From JAOPZW01 sp963851295 (lineage in GTDB: Bacteria > Actinomycetota > Thermoleophilia > Solirubrobacterales > Solirubrobacteraceae), in contig CAWKOS010000001.1 of assembly GCA_963851295.1 (NCBI GenBank), forward strand, positions 1,116,001-1,180,000: a stretch of DNA of 64,000 nt, read 5' to 3'. The position numbers were made by a program, and so were the translations under genes. Below are positions 1 to 8,245 of this stretch, one piece after another. Within the stretch, counting starts at the first letter, position 1; each line of letters opens with the position of its first letter. The notes below the pieces were generated by a model. That model ran no database searches. It saw only the letters and a program-made list of their open reading frames with translations, and had not been told where the DNA came from.

Positions 1-268
1 CGATCGAGAACATCGCCTCGAGGTCGTGGCGCGAGAAGACCTCGAAGGCGACCATCGTCTGCGTCCGGGCCACGCCCGGGAGCTTGAGCAGCCCCCCGGT
101 GACGACCTCGGCCAGCATCTCGTGGCGCGGCACCCGGACGATGGCGACGAAGTCCCACTCGCCGGTGACCGAGTAGGCCTCGGCCACGCCCTCGAGATCG
201 GCCAGCGCGCCGCCCAGCGCCGACATCGCGTCGCGCTCGGCCTCGATGAGCACCACGGCGGTGGTCAT
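1..268 (-). CDS. Lrp/AsnC ligand-binding (RAM) domain protein, partial
   Basis: The gene runs off the left edge; 89 codons are visible from an ATG at 268. The protein opens MTTAVVLIEAERDAMSALGG and continues with a ferredoxin-like alpha/beta pattern and the stretch GEWDFVAIVRV, which matches the Lrp/AsnC effector-binding (RAM) domain. No helix-turn-helix precedes it, so it is a stand-alone RAM protein of the kind that senses small metabolites or modulates full-length Lrp proteins. Its ATG overlaps the stop of the upstream hydrolase gene by four bases (ATGA), so the two are probably co-translated. The ligand cannot be told from sequence. Confidence 0.8.
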   Translation of the reverse strand, partial: MTTAVVLIEAERDAMSALGGALADLEGVAEAYSVTGEWDFVAIVRVPRHEMLAEVVTGGLLKLPGVARTQTMVAFEVFSRHDLEAMFSI

Positions 269-939
269 GGCGTGTGCGTCTCGCCCGGCTCGAGCACGAC
301 GACCTCAGCGAAGCCGGCGTTCTGGACGTCGGACTTGAAGGCCTGCGCGTCGGTCTCGACCAGCGGGAAGGTGTTGTAGTGGCACGGGATGATCTGGTCG
401 GCCCCGACGAACTCGGCGGCGACCACGGCGTCGAAGCGGTCCATCGTGTAGTGGCCGCCGATGCACATGAGCGCGACGTCGAGGTGGCCGCGGCGCTTGG
501 GCAGCGCGAGGTCGCTGAAGAGCGCGGTGTCGCCCAGGTGGTAGATGCGCTTGTCGCCGAGCTCGATAACGAGCCCGCCCGGCGTGCTGACGGTGCCCTT
601 CGGCGTCGTCGAGGTGTGCCAGGCCGGCACCAGGCGCACCGAGCCCCAGTCGAACTCGTGCGTGCCGCCGAGGTTGGTGTCGATGGCCTCGACGCCCTCC
701 TCGGAGATCTCCCCCGCGATCTCGGTGATGGCGACCACCGGAGCGCCCGTGCGCTTGGCGATCGCGATCGTGTCGCCGTAGTGGTCGCCGTGGCCGTGGG
801 TGAGCAGGATCGCGTCGGCGGCGACCTCGTCGGCCGACGCGGCGGCCTTCGGGTTGCCGGTGAGGAAGGGATCGACGAGCACCGTCGTGCCGTCGTGCTC
901 GAGGGCGAAGGCCGCGTGGCCGAGGAAGCGGATGTCCAT
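265..939 (-). CDS. metal-dependent hydrolase, metallo-beta-lactamase fold (UPF0173/YtkL-like)
   Basis: This 224-residue protein carries the metallo-beta-lactamase zinc signature HGHGDH at residues 48-53, an N-terminal MDIRFLGHAAF strand and later metal-binding positions near YHLGDTALF and IPCHYNTFP. This layout and length fit the UPF0173/YtkL family of small metal-dependent hydrolases; the substrate is unknown. The ATG at 939 shares one base with the stop of the upstream 117-residue gene, and its stop overlaps the start of the RAM-domain gene. The three genes therefore look like one compact minus-strand operon. Family assignment is firm, biochemical role is not. Confidence 0.88.
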   Translation of the reverse strand: MDIRFLGHAAFALEHDGTTVLVDPFLTGNPKAAASADEVAADAILLTHGHGDHYGDTIAIAKRTGAPVVAITEIAGEISEEGVEAIDTNLGGTHEFDWGSVRLVPAWHTSTTPKGTVSTPGGLVIELGDKRIYHLGDTALFSDLALPKRRGHLDVALMCIGGHYTMDRFDAVVAAEFVGADQIIPCHYNTFPLVETDAQAFKSDVQNAGFAEVVVLEPGETHTP

Positions 940-1292
940 CAGTCTTCGTCTCCTGTGTCGTGGGGTGGCGTCTCCGGGGAGCGCATGAGCTCGTGGGCGA
1001 GCTCGAGCCCGACGGCGACGCCGACGAGCATCCCCAGGCGCGTCTCCTCGGCGACGAGGGTGCGGACCGCGCGCAGGCGCTCCTCGGGATCCTCGGCGGT
1101 CGCGGCGTGGCTGAGCTGCGCCTCGTGGGCGCCCCCGAACCAGCCGCCCTCGGCGAGGGCCTCGTTGAGCACGTGCTGCAGGCCGGGCGCCGCGTGGGTG
1201 ACGATCTCCTGGGCGTGGGCGAAGCGCTCGGGGTCGGCCAGGGCCGCGACCGCGGCGTCGACCTCCTCCGCGCTGTAGCGCCGGTCGGGCAT
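939..1292 (-). CDS. hypothetical protein, helical, 117 aa
   Basis: A short soluble protein, rich in Ala, Glu and Leu, predicted from composition to be mostly helical. It has no membrane segment, signal peptide or recognisable catalytic motif. It starts at an ATG at 1292 and its TGA overlaps the ATG of the downstream hydrolase by one base (TGATG), so it is the first gene of the three-gene minus-strand operon. I do not recognise the family. Confidence that it is real rests on consistent GC3 codon use and tight coupling to the next gene. Confidence 0.7.
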   Translation of the reverse strand: MPDRRYSAEEVDAAVAALADPERFAHAQEIVTHAAPGLQHVLNEALAEGGWFGGAHEAQLSHAATAEDPEERLRAVRTLVAEETRLGMLVGVAVGLELAHELMRSPETPPHDTGDED

Positions 1293-1310
1293 CGAGAGGG
1301 AGGGTATTGG

Positions 1311-2084
1311 TCAGGCGATGCGGGCGCGGGCCAGCAGCAGCCCGGCGAGCATGCCCGCCGCGCCGCCCGCGAAGCCGGCGATCGCGCTCGCCTCGGTGAC
1401 GGCCAGCGGCATGAGCAGCAGCACGACGGCGAAGGCGGCGGTGCCGATCAGGTCACCCTCGTACTCGTCGCCGCGACTGCGGGCGATCAGGTCGGGCACC
1501 GCCCACGCGCAGAGCATGCCGAGCGCGGCGCCGTTGCCGCCCAGCGCCAGCGGCGTCGGGTCGATGGCGACCGTGAGCGCGACGCCTCCCATGCCGCAGA
1601 TCACGAAGAGCGCGAGCACGGCCAGCGGGCCGTGACGGCGTTCGAGCAGCGTGCCGTAGACGGCGATCGCGGTGACCGCGACGAGCTCGTACCAGACGCT
1701 CCCGTAGAGGAAGGGGGAAACGGCGACGCGCCACCATTCGCCGTCGATCGGCCCGACGACCCCGACGTCGATCCGGTTGACCGGGAAGAGCAGCAGGTAG
1801 CCGAAGAGCGACAGGACGACGAGCGCGATGGTCGCGTAGGGACGCGTCCCGAAGTCACCGCGGATGCCGGGGATCTCGCCCTTGCGAAAGCGCGAGAGCC
1901 GCGGCGTGGTGGGCTTTCGCGCCTTCCTGCGACCCTTGCGCGGCTCGGACACCGTGCCGTCGCGTTCGATCTTCGGGGCGCGCTTGCGCAGGCGCGTCCC
2001 GCAGTACGGGCATTCGGTGATGTACGGGCTGACCTCGTTGCCGCAGTTCTTGCAGACCACGTTGAGGTCGGGCATCTGGGCCAT
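1311..2084 (-). CDS. zinc-ribbon rhomboid-fold membrane protein, catalytic residues lost
   Basis: Residues 1-60 hold a CxxC...CxxC zinc ribbon (CKNCGNE, CPYCG), followed by a basic linker and about six hydrophobic segments with rhomboid-like spacing. The segment LALGGNGAALGMLCAW aligns with the rhomboid GxSG helix, but the serine position is Asn. The last helix, IAGFAGGAAGMLAG, aligns with the AHxGG motif but has Phe where the catalytic His should be. The protein therefore looks like a rhomboid pseudoprotease with a cytoplasmic zinc ribbon. I chose the ATG at 2084, just before the zinc ribbon; an in-frame start upstream at 2132 adds an unconvincing extension. It is divergent from the PilZ gene across a 72-base gap. 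Confidence 0.8.
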   Translation of the reverse strand: MAQMPDLNVVCKNCGNEVSPYITECPYCGTRLRKRAPKIERDGTVSEPRKGRRKARKPTTPRLSRFRKGEIPGIRGDFGTRPYATIALVVLSLFGYLLLFPVNRIDVGVVGPIDGEWWRVAVSPFLYGSVWYELVAVTAIAVYGTLLERRHGPLAVLALFVICGMGGVALTVAIDPTPLALGGNGAALGMLCAWAVPDLIARSRGDEYEGDLIGTAAFAVVLLLMPLAVTEASAIAGFAGGAAGMLAGLLLARARIA

Positions 2085-2156
2085 GGCTAGCCCCGATTCT
2101 AGGCCCGCGCGCGCATATGCTCTCAACCACAACGGTCCCTCGACCGATCAACGAGT

Positions 2157-2765
2157 GTGGTGGCTCCCCGTCCCGCAGACTTCCAGTCCGTGAACCTTCA
2201 CGTGCGCAACGCGCGCTTCTCGGCGCGCGTCGTCCACGTGCGCGGTACGGAGACCACCCTTGCGGTGCCCCGCGGGGTCCCCGCGGCGGCCCGCCCGCTG
2301 CCCGCCGAGGCCGAGATGAGCTTCGAGCACGAGCGCCAGATCGTGATGCTCTCGGGCACGCTGCTGGGCGGCGACGACGTCAGCGCGCGCTTCCGGATCG
2401 ACGACGGCATCGCCCCGCGCGAGCTGCGGCGCTTCGTGCGCCTGGCGGTCAGCCTGCCGATCGCCGTCACCCCGCTGCGCGACGACGGCGCCGAGGCCGG
2501 CCCGCAGGAGCAGATGCAGACCGTCGACATCAGCGCCGGCGGCGTCCTCCTCGATCGCCGCGGCCTGTCGGGCGCCGTGCGCGTCGAGCTCGACCTCCCC
2601 GGCGGCCACGGCACGGTCACGGCCAGCGGCCGCGTCGTGCGCAACGTCTCGGACGGCAGCGGCGTGAGCTTCGACGCGATCGACTCCGACACCCAGCAGA
2701 CGCTCGACGGCTTCGTGCTCGGCGTCCGCCACCAGCTCGCCCAGCGCTTCGCGCAGGCCCGCTAG
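2157..2765 (+). CDS. PilZ domain protein, probable cyclic-di-GMP receptor
   Basis: This 202-residue protein has an N-terminal beta-rich YcgR-like region (residues 1-85) and a PilZ domain (about 90-195). Both c-di-GMP contact motifs are present: RRFVR at 91-95 (RxxxR) and DISAGG at 124-129 (D/NxSxxG). It is expected to bind c-di-GMP and change motility, pili or envelope behaviour. The start is a GTG at 2157 with a second GTG codon directly after it. A pilin-leader protein lies immediately downstream on the same strand, which suggests but does not prove that surface appendages are the output. Confidence 0.9.
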   Translation: MVAPRPADFQSVNLHVRNARFSARVVHVRGTETTLAVPRGVPAAARPLPAEAEMSFEHERQIVMLSGTLLGGDDVSARFRIDDGIAPRELRRFVRLAVSLPIAVTPLRDDGAEAGPQEQMQTVDISAGGVLLDRRGLSGAVRVELDLPGGHGTVTASGRVVRNVSDGSGVSFDAIDSDTQQTLDGFVLGVRHQLAQRFAQAR

Positions 2766-2837
2766 CGCCGCGCCGCGCGCCCGCGCGGCACGGGGGGCCC
2801 AGGCCCGGCCCAGGGCCCAAGATGCGCCTTCCGGCCC

Positions 2838-4595
2838 ATGGTTGGCGCCGAAGGGCGCTGCCATCCTCGGCCGGTGCGGAGGTGGCAGGGGTCCGGCGGG
2901 CAGAGCACGATCGAATGGCTCGGCGTGTGCGCGCTCGTGGCCGTGCTCGCGCTCGCGGTGGCGGGAAGCATCGGGCCGGTCGGCTCGGCGGTCGCCGGCA
3001 CGATGCGCAAGGCGGTCTGCGCGGTCAGCCTGGGCAGCTGCCCGGGCGGGTCGGGCGCCGGCAGCGGCGGCGGGGCGCCGCGCGGGTCGGCGCTTGACCC
3101 CAACGCGCCGACGAGCGGCCCGGCGATCGGCTCGGACCCGCGCACGGTGGGCACGGGCCTGCCCTTCCCCGGCTCGGACTCGCTGACCATCGACCCCAAG
3201 AAGAAGGGCTCGACCAACGACGACCCCGACTACAAGGGGCCCAAGGCCGGCTACAAGGTCGGGGTCACGGCGACCTTCACGCAGACCACGTCGCCGTGCA
3301 GCATCGACGGGACCGGGACGCCGACCGTGACGCTCTCGACGTCGGCCGACATCAAGGTCGAGGGCGGCGCCGACGCCAGCGGCAAGGGCGTGGGCGCGGG
3401 CGTGACGGGCTCGATCGGCAACACCACGAGCTACGACGTCAAGACCAACCCCGCCGACGCCGACCGGATCAACCGCGGCGACGTGCCGCCGCCCAACCCG
3501 GTCGACCCGCTCAGCATTCCGCAGGGCAGCTCGCTGGTCCTCAACAAGGACAGCTACAAGGGCGTCGACGGCTCGGTCACCTACCGCAACATCACCGCCG
3601 AGCTGGGCTACAAGGACGGCCACCGCGTTTCCTCGGCGGTTCAGCGGATCGATGCCGGCACGGTCCGCGTGACGGTCGGCGACACCGACTTCATCGAGAA
3701 CACGCTGGGGCTGAAGGTCGGCACCGACCAGGTCGCCGCCGGCATCAAGATCGGCAGCGGCTTCCAGGACGGCAAGGCGCGCTCGGTCGACCTCGACGTC
3801 TCCACCAAGGCCGGCTGGGACGCCTACCAGGCGTTCATCTCCAGCGGCGTGCTCCCGGCGCGCGGCGCGGCGGGAGCCTCCAACGCGACGACCTCGACCT
3901 CGGCGACCTCGACGCACACCGACACGATCACCGGCAAGCTCGGCCCGATCGGCGGGACCTCCGGCGGCACGACGGTGTCCGGGCAGATCGTCGAGACGGT
4001 CCACGAGGACGGCAGCAAGGTCACGACCGCCTTCAGCCGCCGCGGCGACACGGTCGTGGCCACCGAGTACGACCGCGACCCGAGCGGCAGGATCGTCGGC
4101 GAGCACTACGCGCTGCACCTGCAGGACGTCGACCACAACTACGTCGACGGCTACCAGCAGCTGACGGGCAACAAGGGCGACAGCGCCTCCAACCGCGACC
4201 TCACCCTCGACTACTCGGCCGGCGACCTCGACGCGATGCAGAACGAGGCCCTCGACCAGATCCTCGCCGCGCAGCGCGGCCGCGGCGGCCCCTTCGAGGA
4301 CGGCGGCACGCGCGAGCAGCTGAAGGCCTACCTCGCCGACCACCCCTACGGCGAGGGCCTGGCGCCGGCCGGCAGCGTCAAGGACAACGTCATCCTCACC
4401 GACATGGCCGCGGCCAAGGAGCCCTCCGACGTCGCCGTGGCGCTCCTCAACAGCGGCCTGGGCAGCGCGACCGGCGTCGTCGAGTTCCTCATGAACTTCC
4501 ACTACGCCACGCTGCGCGCGCGCCACGACCTCGGGATCGCGGACGGCAGCGAGCCGCTGCGCGGCGGCTACGTCAACGGCCCCAAGGGCTGCTAG
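2838..4595 (+). CDS. large secreted/surface protein with Flp/TadE-like pilin leader
   Basis: The N-terminus holds GSGGQSTIEWLG followed by a roughly 20-residue hydrophobic helix. This resembles the class III (Flp/TadE) prepilin leader, with processing expected after the glycines and a Glu near position 5 of the mature chain. The remaining ~530 residues are Gly/Ser/Thr/Asp-rich and beta-prone, become helical after about residue 440, and end in a terminal Cys. I know no named domain in the body. The start is uncertain: ATG at 2838 or, giving a more typical short basic leader, GTG at 2874. Its stop shares the palindrome CTAG with the stop of the convergent gene. It may be a minor pilin or a surface adhesin. 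Confidence 0.72.
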   Translation: MVGAEGRCHPRPVRRWQGSGGQSTIEWLGVCALVAVLALAVAGSIGPVGSAVAGTMRKAVCAVSLGSCPGGSGAGSGGGAPRGSALDPNAPTSGPAIGSDPRTVGTGLPFPGSDSLTIDPKKKGSTNDDPDYKGPKAGYKVGVTATFTQTTSPCSIDGTGTPTVTLSTSADIKVEGGADASGKGVGAGVTGSIGNTTSYDVKTNPADADRINRGDVPPPNPVDPLSIPQGSSLVLNKDSYKGVDGSVTYRNITAELGYKDGHRVSSAVQRIDAGTVRVTVGDTDFIENTLGLKVGTDQVAAGIKIGSGFQDGKARSVDLDVSTKAGWDAYQAFISSGVLPARGAAGASNATTSTSATSTHTDTITGKLGPIGGTSGGTTVSGQIVETVHEDGSKVTTAFSRRGDTVVATEYDRDPSGRIVGEHYALHLQDVDHNYVDGYQQLTGNKGDSASNRDLTLDYSAGDLDAMQNEALDQILAAQRGRGGPFEDGGTREQLKAYLADHPYGEGLAPAGSVKDNVILTDMAAAKEPSDVAVALLNSGLGSATGVVEFLMNFHYATLRARHDLGIADGSEPLRGGYVNGPKGC

Positions 4596-5713
4596 GCGCC
4601 GGGCTCGTCGCCGTCGGGCGCGGTCGCGGCGACGATCTCGGCCATGACCTCGCGCAGGTCGTGGTTGGCCTCGTAGACGACCATCTGGCGCTGGGCGCCG
4701 TTGCCGCGCTCGAGCAGGTCCTCGATCGCGTCGAAGTCGCCGGCGGAGCCGAGGTCCTCGGCGTGGCCGCGCAGGCGCTCGAGCAGCCGCCGGGCCAGCG
4801 CCTTGGTCGGCACGCGCTCGCTGGAGGGCAGGTCGACGAGCTCGCCGTCGAGGCCGTGGCGCGCCGCCAGCCACTTGTTCTCGTCGAGCATCTGCCACGG
4901 GTAGGGCGCCAGCGCGCCGCCCGCGTCGTAGTGCTCGCACAGCTCCTTGACCATCGCCTGCACGAGGGCGGCGAGCCCCAGGGTGTGCTCGACGCGGGTC
5001 TGCGAGTCGCAGACGCGCACCTCGACGGTCCCGAACTTCGGGTGCGGGCGCACGTCGTACCAGAGCCACGTGTAGTCCTCGATGACCCCCGACTCGACCA
5101 TGAAGGCGATCTCGGACTCGTAGTCGGCCCAGTCGCGGTAGTGCGGCGGGACGCCGACGCGCGGGAAGGTGCGGAAGATCGGCGTGCGGGCCGAGCGCAG
5201 GCCGGTCGAGTCGGCGCGCCAGAAGGGCGAGTTGGCGCTCAGGGCCAGGAGCACGGCGAGGTGCACGCGCATCCCGTTGGCGACGTGGATGGCCTTGTCG
5301 GGGTCGTCGACGCCGACGTGGACGTGCATGCCGAAGATCAGCTCCTGGCGCGCGACGAAGCTCAGCGCGGTCACGAGCTCGCGATAGCGCGCCCGCGCGA
5401 CGATGCGCTGGTCCTCCCACAGCGAGAACGGGTGCGTCCCCGCCGAGCCGATGGTCAGGCCGCGCGCGGCCGCCGTGCCGCGGACCTGCCGGCGCAGGCG
5501 GCGCAGCTGCTCGCCGGCCTGCGCCGTGTTGGCCGCGGGGTTGGTCGAGATCTCGAGCACCGACTCCATGAGCTCGGGCTTGATCTCGCCGTCGGCGGAG
5601 TCCTGCAGCAGGGACTCGATCGCGTTGACCAGGCCGTAGCCCTCGGCGTCGACGATCATGAGCTCCTCCTCGATGCCGAGCGTGTAGCTCGGCCCGTGGA
5701 AGTTGTGCTCCAT
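4592..5713 (-). CDS. carboxylate-amine ligase, YbdK / glutamate-cysteine ligase type 2 family
   Basis: The 373-residue product begins MEHNFHGPSYTLGIEEELMI; GIEEE is the metal/ATP-binding signature of the GCS2 family. Further family features are QELIFGMHVHVGVDDPD and GTVEVRVCDSQT. Members join an amino acid carboxylate to an amine using ATP; many YbdK proteins have weak gamma-glutamyl-cysteine ligase activity and an unknown true substrate. I chose the ATG at 5713, because the upstream in-frame ATG would overlap the promoter of the divergent gene. Its TAG uses the same CTAG as the stop of the convergent pilin-leader gene. Confidence 0.9.
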   Translation of the reverse strand: MEHNFHGPSYTLGIEEELMIVDAEGYGLVNAIESLLQDSADGEIKPELMESVLEISTNPAANTAQAGEQLRRLRRQVRGTAAARGLTIGSAGTHPFSLWEDQRIVARARYRELVTALSFVARQELIFGMHVHVGVDDPDKAIHVANGMRVHLAVLLALSANSPFWRADSTGLRSARTPIFRTFPRVGVPPHYRDWADYESEIAFMVESGVIEDYTWLWYDVRPHPKFGTVEVRVCDSQTRVEHTLGLAALVQAMVKELCEHYDAGGALAPYPWQMLDENKWLAARHGLDGELVDLPSSERVPTKALARRLLERLRGHAEDLGSAGDFDAIEDLLERGNGAQRQMVVYEANHDLREVMAEIVAATAPDGDEPGA

Positions 5714-5798
5714 GGCGCGGCAGGGTACCCGCGCCTTGCGATCCATCGGCCTAGACTCCGATTGGCTCACGATCAAGACCCGACACAGGGGGACCACC

Positions 5799-6725
5799 AT
5801 GGCCCTTGGCTACGACGGCAAGCTCTACTTCCTCGCCTTCGACCACCGCGGCTCGTTCCAGAAGAAGATGTTCGGCATCGAGGGCGATCCCACGCCCGAG
5901 GAGACCGAGCGCATCGCCGACGCCAAGCACCTCATCTACGAGGGCATGGTCAAGGCGACCGAGAGCGGCTCGGTCGAGGAGGACCAGGTCGGCGTCCTCG
6001 TCGACGAGCAGTTCGGCGGCACCATCCCGAGCCAGGCCAAGGCGGCCGGGCTGAAGCTCGCGATGCCCGTCGAGAAGTCCGGCCAGAACGAGTTCGACTT
6101 CCAGTACGGCGAGCAGTTCGGCGAGCACATCGAGCAGTTCAACCCCGACTTCTCCAAGGTGCTCGTCCGCTACAACCCCGACGACGAGGACGAGCTCAAC
6201 CGCCGCCAGCTCGAGCGCCTCAGGCGCCTGGCCGCCTGGCTGCACGAGCACGACCGCAAGTTCCTCTTCGAGCTCCTGGTGCCCGCCACCGACGAGCAGC
6301 TCGCCTCGGTCGGCGGCGACAGCGACCGCTACGACGCCGAGCTGCGCCCCGAGCTCATGCGGCGTGCGATCGCCGCCACCCAGGACTTCGGCTGCGAGGT
6401 CGACATCTGGAAGATCGAGGGCGTCGACGCCCGCGAGGACGCCGAGATGCTCGCCAAGCAGACCCGCGAGGGCGAAGGCCGCGAGGGCGTCGTCTGCGTC
6501 GTGCTCGGCCGCGGCGCCAGCGACGAGAAGGTCGACCATTGGCTGCGCGCCGCCGCCCCCGTCGACGGCTTCGTCGGCTTCGCCATCGGCCGCTCGATCT
6601 GGTGGGACGCCCTGAAGGGCTTCCTCGACGGCTCGCTCGAGCGCGAGGCCGCGGCCGAGCAGATCGCCGAGAACTACCTGCGCTTCATCCGGGTCTACGA
6701 GGAGCAGGAGTCGGCGGTCGCCTAG
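5799..6725 (+). CDS. DUF2090 protein, IolC C-terminal aldolase-like
   Basis: The 308-residue protein begins MALGYDGKLYFLAFDHRGSF. The AFDHRGSF stretch and length match DUF2090, the domain found C-terminally in some IolC proteins and related to class I sugar-phosphate aldolases. It also contains FLFELLVPAT and VDIWKIEG, positions expected for barrel strands. A cytoplasmic TIM-barrel aldolase or lyase acting on a sugar phosphate is the likely role. The ATG at 5799 is preceded by a purine-rich CAGGGGGA. There is no inositol catabolism gene nearby, so the pathway is open. It is divergent from the YbdK-type ligase. Confidence 0.82.
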   Translation: MALGYDGKLYFLAFDHRGSFQKKMFGIEGDPTPEETERIADAKHLIYEGMVKATESGSVEEDQVGVLVDEQFGGTIPSQAKAAGLKLAMPVEKSGQNEFDFQYGEQFGEHIEQFNPDFSKVLVRYNPDDEDELNRRQLERLRRLAAWLHEHDRKFLFELLVPATDEQLASVGGDSDRYDAELRPELMRRAIAATQDFGCEVDIWKIEGVDAREDAEMLAKQTREGEGREGVVCVVLGRGASDEKVDHWLRAAAPVDGFVGFAIGRSIWWDALKGFLDGSLEREAAAEQIAENYLRFIRVYEEQESAVA

Positions 6726-6737
6726 GCAGGCGCCCCG

Positions 6738-7373
6738 CTAGAGCGTCCCGACGCGCTTCGGGGGCCAGTACGTGGCGAACGCCTCGCCGATCACCCAGTT
6801 GATCGGGACCGGCCCCCAGAAGCGGCTGTCGTCGGACGAGCCGCGGTTGTCGCCCATGCAGAACACGTAGCCCTTCGGGACGGTGATCGGCTGCGGCAGG
6901 TCGCAGCCCTGACCGCCGCCGCACGAGGCGGTGAACGGCTCGCTCGTCGGCTTGCCGTTGCGGATGACGTGGCCGTCGCGCACGGCGATGCGGTCGCCGC
7001 CCACGCCCACGACGCGCTTGATGAAGGTCTGGCTGGAGCGCTCGGGGGTCGGGGCCGGGCAGGCCTGCTGGTCGCTCGGGCGGCCGCCGCAGCGCGGGGG
7101 CAGCTCGTCGGCGCCCGCGGGCGGGTGGAAGGTGATGATGTCGCCGACCTTGGGGTCGGCGCCGAGGCGGTGGCTGAGGCGGTTGACGAGGACGCGCTGG
7201 CCCACGTCGAGGGTGGGCTCCATCGACCCGCTCGGGATCCGGTAGGGCTTGACGAGGAGCCATTGGACGGCCAGGGCGATGGCGAGCGCCGTGATCACGA
7301 TCACGATCAGCTCGGTGACCTGGCCGCCCGGCAGGTCCTTCAGTCGCGATCGCTTCTTCTCTGCGCGGGCCAT
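6738..7373 (-). CDS. lepB: signal peptidase I
   Basis: The 211-residue enzyme cleaves Sec and Tat signal peptides at the outer face of the membrane. One N-terminal membrane helix (about residues 20-42) is followed by the catalytic PSGSMEPTL with Ser50, the general base in FIKRVVGVGGDR with Lys119, and the box E motif GDNRGSSDDSR. Two cysteines (about 95 and 105) flank an insertion before the Lys motif and could form a disulphide outside the cell. The ATG at 7373 gives a short basic cytoplasmic tail; longer in-frame extensions are not plausible. It is convergent with the aldolase-like gene. Confidence 0.96.
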   Translation of the reverse strand: MARAEKKRSRLKDLPGGQVTELIVIVITALAIALAVQWLLVKPYRIPSGSMEPTLDVGQRVLVNRLSHRLGADPKVGDIITFHPPAGADELPPRCGGRPSDQQACPAPTPERSSQTFIKRVVGVGGDRIAVRDGHVIRNGKPTSEPFTASCGGGQGCDLPQPITVPKGYVFCMGDNRGSSDDSRFWGPVPINWVIGEAFATYWPPKRVGTL

Positions 7374-7463
7374 GTGCAGCACGGCATCATCCCAGCGCAG
7401 CAAGCGTGACGGCGCTGCACCGCTTCGGGCGCCACGGCCGACGGCCGTCGTACGGTGGACGAG

Positions 7464-7964
7464 ATGCGCCGGATCGCCCCTCTCGCCCTCTTGCTCGCCG
7501 TGGTGGTCGTGCTCGTCGTCCATGGGCGCCACGACCGCCCGGCGACGGCGTTCGGGAGCGCTCGCGTGGTGCGCGTGGTCGACGGCGACACCATCCGCGT
7601 GCGCATCGGCGGGCGCACCGAGCGCGTGCGCTACATCGGCGTCGACACGCCCGAGTCGGTCAAGCCCGGGACGCCCGTGCAGTGCTATGCCAAGCGCGCG
7701 GCGGCGGCCAACGCCGCGCTCGTGGCGGGGCGCACGGTGCGCCTCGTGGGCGACGCCGAGCACCGCGATCGCTACGGGCGGCTGCTGGCCTACGTCTACC
7801 GCGAGCCCGACGGCGCCTTCGTGAACGCTCGGCTCGTGCGCGACGGCTACGCGCGCACCCTGACGATCCCGCCGAACGTCGCCCACGCGCGCGACTTCGC
7901 GCGCCTCGCGCGGGCGGCGCGAGCGGGCGGCCGAGGGCTGTGGAGGGCCTGCCCTATGGAGTAG
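7464..7964 (+). CDS. secreted thermonuclease (staphylococcal nuclease-like)
   Basis: An N-terminal hydrophobic segment (MRRIAPLALLLAVVVVLVV) acts as a signal peptide or anchor. It is followed by an SNase domain: VVDGDTIRV, RYIGVDTPESV and RYGRLLAYVY, which carry the calcium-binding Asp residues and the catalytic Arg/Glu/Arg set expected for this fold. The protein should be a calcium-dependent nuclease acting outside the membrane. I start it at the ATG at 7464; a GTG nine bases upstream is an alternative. It is divergent from lepB by 90 bases. Confidence 0.9.
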   Translation: MRRIAPLALLLAVVVVLVVHGRHDRPATAFGSARVVRVVDGDTIRVRIGGRTERVRYIGVDTPESVKPGTPVQCYAKRAAAANAALVAGRTVRLVGDAEHRDRYGRLLAYVYREPDGAFVNARLVRDGYARTLTIPPNVAHARDFARLARAARAGGRGLWRACPME

Positions 7965-7980
7965 CCTCCGTCCTGCCGCC

Positions 7981-8229
7981 ATGGCCTCAACCAAGTTGCA
8001 ACAGAGCCTTGCGGCCTTCGAGCGTGCATTCGTCGAGGAGGCCGAGGCCGACAGGCTGCGCCGTGAGCGGATCTACCGCGACGCCGAGCAGCGCCTGGAT
8101 CAGCGCCGGCGCGAGCGCGTGCACAAGCGCGGCTCGCTGCGCTTCACGCTGCTGATCCTCGTCCTGCTCGCCACGGCGGCGCTCGTCACCGTGGCGATGT
8201 TCAAGACGCTCTACGTGGTGATGGGGTGA
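7981..8229 (+). CDS. small single-pass membrane protein, 82 aa
   Basis: Residues 1-50 are strongly charged and helical (alternating Glu/Arg, probable coiled coil), ending in RRRERVHKRGS. One hydrophobic helix, LRFTLLILVLLATAALVTVAMF, follows, with a short tail. This is an N-in, single-span protein with a basic border next to the membrane. It lies 16 bases after the thermonuclease stop on the same strand and is likely co-transcribed with it. The function is unknown; the layout resembles small scaffold proteins of the actinobacterial envelope. Confidence 0.72.
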   Translation: MASTKLQQSLAAFERAFVEEAEADRLRRERIYRDAEQRLDQRRRERVHKRGSLRFTLLILVLLATAALVTVAMFKTLYVVMG

Positions 8230-8245
8230 CCCGCGTGGAACGACC

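Noticed and set aside
2148..5420. Very long minus-strand open frame antisense to the pilin-leader gene and beyond
   Set aside because: Arg/Ala/Gly-rich low-complexity translation, typical of a GC-driven shadow frame; real genes with motifs occupy the other frames.
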